Assembly (NCBI GenBank): GCA_019426215.1
Contig: CM033402.1
Location: 8,371,246 to 8,435,245 of the forward strand
Length of the DNA stretch: 64,000 bases
Direction of reading: 5' to 3'
Origin: Buddleja alternifolia
Lineage: Eukaryota; Streptophyta; Magnoliopsida; Lamiales; Scrophulariaceae
Shown here: positions 59,606-64,000 of the stretch, one piece after another
Numbering within the stretch: the first letter of the stretch is position 1
Layout: each line of letters begins with the position of its first letter
Notes under the pieces: generated by a model
The model's input: only the letters and a program-made list of their open reading frames with translations
Databases searched by the model: none
What the model was told of the DNA's origin: nothing
Made by a program: the position numbers and the translations under genes

Positions 59606-61667
59606 TCTGGGCCACTAATAATGAATCTTCAAGGTTTGATACATCTTTGTACTACCTGGATGCATGGCATATGGTGCAGTGTGAGCTTCTTCCATTATCT
59701 CATGCCTTAGGCCATCGACATTAGGAACAAAAAGTCTGTGATTGATTGTTAAGCTACCATCATCATTGATAACAAAAGCTGTACTCTTTTCCTGTTTCAC
59801 TTTTTCAGCAATACTAGTCAGTTTGTCATCACGAAATTGAGCCTTTTATAATTCTTTCAATCATAGTATGACGAACACCAATTGTAACATGTAAGACACC
59901 CATATCATTAACATTCATCTGAGCATTCATCTTTCTCAAGTCCAGCAAATACGGTATAGAATCCACCGAAAGATAAGAAATAGTACCATAGGATTTTCGA
60001 CTTAAAGCATCAGCAACAACATTAGCTTTCCCAGGATGATACTCAATAGTGCAGTCATAATCTTTCAGCAATTCAAGCCATCTTCGTTGTCGCATGTTCA
60101 ACTCTTTCTGGCTCAACAAGTATTTCAAACTTTTATGGTCAGTGAAAATTTGAAATGTGGCACCATATAAGTAATGTCTCCATATTTTTAAAGCGAGAAC
60201 AACTACAGCAAGCTCAAGGTCATGAGTAGGATAACACATCTCATGTGGTTTAAGTTGTCGGGAAACATACGCAATAACCTTACCATGTTGCATTAAAACA
60301 CATCCCAAACCTTGGTAAGAAGCGTCACTATAAATAATAAAACCATCATTACCTGAAGGATTTGTCAATACTGGGGCAGTAGTAAGTCGTTTCTTCAACT
60401 CTTCAAAACTTTTCTGGCTTTCGTCTGTCCATATGAAAGAAACACCCTTTTGTAACAATTTGGTCATTGGAGCAGCAATACGAGAAAAATTCTCAACAAA
60501 TCGTCGGTAATACCCCGCCAAACCCAGAAAACTATGGACTTCTGTAACATTTCTCGGGCTTTCCCATTTAAGTACAGCTTCAATTTTCTGCGGGTCAACC
60601 TTAATACCATCCCCGGAAATAACGTGTCCCAAAAAGATGACTTGGTCTAACCAAAATTCACATTTACTCAATTTCGCATACAACTGTTTCTCACGTAAGA
60701 TTTGCAGCACAATTCTCAGGTTTTGTTCATGTTCTTCAAAAAATTTAGAATAAATTAGAATATCATCAATGAAGACAATCACAAATTTGTCCAGATACGG
60801 TCTAAATATATTATTCATCAATGCCATGAACACAGCAGGTGCATTAGTCAGACCGAAAGGCATCACTAAAAACTCATAATGACCATACCTGGTTCGAAAA
60901 GCTGTCTTTGGAATATCGGCCTCTGCAATTTTTAACTGATGATACCCGGATCTCAAATCAATCTTGGAGAAAATGCTAGCACCCTGCAGCTGATCAAATA
61001 AATCATCCATCCTAGGTAATGGATACTTATTCTTCATTGTGACTCGATTTAACTATTGATAATCTATGCACAATCTCAAGGTGCCATCCTTCTTTTTAAC
61101 AAATAGTACTGGTGCACCCCATGGTGAAACACTCGGTCTGATGTACCTTTTATCATGTAATTCATGCAGTTGTGTTTTCAATTCTTGCAATTCAATAGGT
61201 GCCATTCTGTATGGAGGGATCGAAATTGGTGCGGTACCTAGTTGTAATTCAATAGTGAATTCTATATCCCTACTCGAAGGTAACCCTGGGAGGTCATTTG
61301 GAAACACATCAAGATACTCTTTAACCACAGAAATATCTTCAAGTTTCAAACCGTTTAATCTTGTGTCCACGACATGAGCTAAATAAGCTTCACACCCCTT
61401 TCTAATCATTTTAAATGCTCTCGATGCAGATATTGTACAAACAGGCAGAGTCTCTTTCTTCCCTTTTAATACTATACACGTATCATCAGAAGGTTGTAGC
61501 ACAATTTCCTTGGTGAAACAATCTAGTTTAGCATGGTGTTCACTTAGCCAATCCATACCCAAGATCACATCAAAATCCCTCAATGGCATAACAAGCAGCG
61601 TAGCATGAAATTCAGTACCCTCAATCAACAATATACACCCACGATACATGGTATTGACAATAACCAC
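59606..61667 (-). pseudogene. Tekay-like protease tail, RT and RNase H, broken
   Basis: 61667-61053 has [20 protein letters not shown] and [27 protein letters not shown] at about 61040 then interrupts the RT. 61037-59829 continues with [39 protein letters not shown] and RNase H ([32 protein letters not shown]). A shift near 59845 and a TAG near 59613 (in place of W in YWWP) break the rest. Confidence 0.92.
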
Positions 61668-61682
61668 ACTACCGACTCGGGC

Positions 61683-62765
61683 TCAAACAAGTAAATCATA
61701 ACCCAAAGACTCTGGCTTACCCAAATATGATGCAAATGATTGTGATATAAATGAATGGGTTGCTCCTGGATCAAACAAAACATGGGCATTTATACCAAGA
61801 ATAGAGATGTTACCAGTAATCACGGTAGGTGTGGCTTTAGCTTCTTCTCGTGTCATCGCAAAAACTCGAGCTTGAGGTTGTTCCTTGCTAGCTTGGCTGC
61901 TTTCTATACCAGCTCTTCTACCTGCCCCAAATCTTCCTCGACCCCTACCTCTACTAGGATTGAATCCACTAAATCTGCTCTGCTCAATGGTGGTTTCCTC
62001 ATGTGCCATTGGGCAACCAGGCTCCCCACATCTGAAACACTTTTCTGTAAGTAGCCTACATTCTCCACGATGATTCCTCCCACAATGTGCACATGCGGCA
62101 GCGAATGATGCAGAACCAACACTCATAGTATTTGATGTTGTGCTCCTAAAATTGTTACCCTTAGAACTACTCGGGAAGCCTCTTTGTGATGGCGAAGTAA
62201 ATTCTTTTTTATCCCTGAATTCACCTATTGTCTCGTTGTGCCTTTTCTTATTGAGTTGAAAGTTTCTTGACTCTGAATCTAATTTCTCAGAACGAATCGC
62301 AGCAACTTTTAACTTGCTATAAGACTCCAAATCGGTTTGTGTGATACGGTTTCGGATAGTGAATCGAAGTCCGGATTCAAATCTAGTGCACTTCTTCTTT
62401 TCTGTAGCTATCATATATGGGACATAATGAGAAAGTTGATTAAACTGCACTTCATACTCCGCAACTGATCTATTCCCCTGTTGAAGTTCAAGAAATTCCT
62501 TTTCTTTTTGATCCTTGTATACTTCTGGCACGTAAGCTTCATGAAATTCCCTAAGAAAGTCATTCCATGTCAATACAGATGGCTGAGCAGTGCTATTTGG
62601 TATAGTCTCCCACCAAGCATATGCATTTCCCTGAAGGAGTGACACTACGTAGTCGAATTTTTCTTCTGGGGTACATTGCATCAAATTGAAAACCCTCTCA
62701 GTTTGTTTTAACCACATTTCTGCCTTTGCTGGATCAGTAGTACCCACAAAATCAACGGCTCCCAT
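61683..62765 (-). pseudogene. Tekay-like gag and protease start
   Basis: 360 codons. Gag core VGTTDPAKAEMWLKQTERVF, zinc knuckle CFRCGEPGC near residue 240 followed by an AH pair, then protease VLFDPGATHSFIS. The active-site DSG is DPG (Ser to Pro, CCA). A TGA at 61683 separates it from the rest of pol. The original gag start is probably upstream, behind an indel. Confidence 0.88.
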
Positions 62766-63058
62766 TTTTCTTAATTTGTCATACCTCTGCTCACGTGTTC
62801 AGGGCCGTGTAGTGGTAAGTGTTGTGGATACATAAAATTAGCAGCTCTAGGCCCAAGGGGTAGAGGTGGATGAGATGAATGAGACTCTAGGTCGGCTGAT
62901 CCTTCCCCTCTATGGACACTATGCTCATCATTTACTACACATGCTTGTTGACTTGCAATGCTTTGCCTAAGATGTTACACAGGTGGTTATTTATACCAAC
63001 ATATAACAAAAAATGATGATGCACATGTCATGTTGCTGTCTACAGAACCCTTATCTGG
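62766..63058 (-). other. Leader of the Tekay-like element
   Basis: Between PBS and gag. A frame reading HPPLPLGPRAANFMYP may be the displaced gag N-terminus. Confidence 0.45.
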
Positions 63059-63070
63059 GCTCTGATACCA
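63059..63070 (-). other. Primer-binding site (initiator tRNA-Met)
   Basis: Minus-strand TGGTATCAGAGC, the standard complement of the plant initiator methionine tRNA 3' end, six bases inside the 5' LTR. Confidence 0.92.
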
Positions 63071-63076
63071 CTAAAA

Positions 63077-64000
63077 TATAAAACCCTTACAAGAAACACA
63101 TAGATACTAATGGCACACATATATATATATTTCTCATTCGACCATCATATACAAGTAGAAGCATCCACTTCACGAGTTGCACAACCCTCACACGTGGACA
63201 TATAAAAAAAATCAATACACACATCTAGAAATTATACTTTACAAGAGACCAAACAGAAGCCCTATATGATATGCAAATGATGAGCTGAGGGAGAAGGACT
63301 TGAAAATCAGCCAGCCGACCTTTGATCCATGCTTCAACCTTATGCACACAACTTCACGGATTGACTCTATCTACAGCTACAAAGGAAAACATATCGTTTG
63401 GTGAGTCGCAAGCTCAGCAAGTATAATCAAGTAACGAGATATTTAACATCAAAGATCAGCAACCAATCAATTATTTGAAGTCACATAAGAACATCGTTCA
63501 TATGGTTCAGAAACACATGATGCACGTGCTTAGTCATTTTCTTTTACTGTTAATGGCCTGCTATAACCAAGAGTAGATCGTGATCAAAAAAATGGCCATG
63601 GCACTCTGTAATTCATATAACACATGGGAGTTTAGTGAACTCGGGTGGCCGTACGGTACTTTGGGGTCCAGTTACACTGGAAATTCTTTTAACACATGGC
63701 TCAGGGTTATTAGCAGCCATAATAGAACCTTTTATCTCGGATGAATGCATGTTCGTATCATGTATCTCATTTTCATCATCAAATCATCAGCAACATTTTC
63801 ACCATGTTAAAGTTCATGCAGTTCACATATATTACACAATGAATTATATTCACCACATTCGTTTCCATCACCCAATCATCAAATAACCACGTTCACAACA
63901 CCATAAGTTTCACAATCAACACAAGTAGACCAATAAAGGATTCATTTACAAATATCAATCAAAGGAATGAATTATCCAATCACCCAATTATACTAACAAA
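63077..64000 (-). repeat. 5' LTR of the Tekay-like element, cut by window end
   Basis: Matches the left LTR from its TGTTACA end inward. Here the terminal reads TATAAAACCC in plus orientation instead of TGTAACACCC, so the LTR terminus itself is mutated. About 920 of 1646 bp are inside the window. Confidence 0.9.

Larger units (their letters stand above)
56735..64000 (-). mobile_element. Tekay-like chromovirus (Ty3/gypsy), nearly full length
   Basis: The left LTR is 56735-58380 and the right LTR begins at 63077, running out of the window. PBS and polypurine tract are in place. On the minus strand the order is gag, protease, RT, RNase H, integrase, chromodomain. At least six stops or shifts make it non-functional. 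The right flank is unseen, so target duplication (left flank TCAAT) cannot be tested. Confidence 0.93.

Overview
The window is plant nuclear DNA, almost certainly eudicot. It has spliced genes with GT/AG introns, an AT-rich background, and dense nested transposons of typical plant families (CACTA, Mutator-like, hAT, copia, Ty3/gypsy, L1-type LINE, endogenous caulimovirid). A lamiid such as a Lamiales species is my guess. It rests only on pairing a plastid-type cis-prenyltransferase with a plastid-targeted TPS-a terpene synthase, and no species can be named from sequence alone.

Two host genes look intact. A cis-prenyltransferase (CPT, minus strand, 13702-15551, three exons, 324 aa) lies about 16 kb from a seven-exon TPS-a terpene synthase (plus strand, 31631-36553, 597 aa). 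Both begin with a probable plastid transit peptide and both keep frame across every intron. A CPT makes cis-configured prenyl diphosphates and a TPS can cyclise them, so the pair is a candidate two-gene terpenoid cluster. Each protein carries substitutions at family-hallmark residues: DGH for DGN in the CPT, and RDS for RDR plus NDTYD for DDTYD in the TPS. A broken F-box/kelch (SKIP11-like) copy lies between them.

Layout. 1-2814: decayed endogenous pararetrovirus (movement protein, aspartic protease, reverse transcriptase). 2818-12157: complete 9.3-kb CACTA element with 3-bp target duplication AAA, one-frameshift TNPD transposase and a second gene ending in a Ulp1-like protease domain. 13.7-15.6 kb: CPT. 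16-31 kb: Mutator-like and other inverted-repeat elements, a small CACTA derivative, a hAT remnant and the F-box pseudogene. 31.2-36.6 kb: terpene synthase, with a 260-bp MITE just upstream of its promoter and a 1.25-kb Mutator-like element in intron 4. 37.3-50.6 kb: truncated copia end, then a 5'-truncated LINE split by a second 9.35-kb CACTA element (40312-49662, duplication TTG). 51.5-51.9 kb: copia integrase scrap. 52.0-56.7 kb: rearranged Tat-like gypsy element with two direct LTRs and internal deletions. 56.7-64.0 kb: Tekay-like chromovirus on the minus strand, inserted next to or into the Tat-like element and running off the window end.

The mobile elements are mostly dead, with stops, frameshifts and lost catalytic residues. 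CACTA-1 is the best preserved: one base separates its transposase from a continuous frame. Annotation is from reading translations and repeats by eye; no database search was run.
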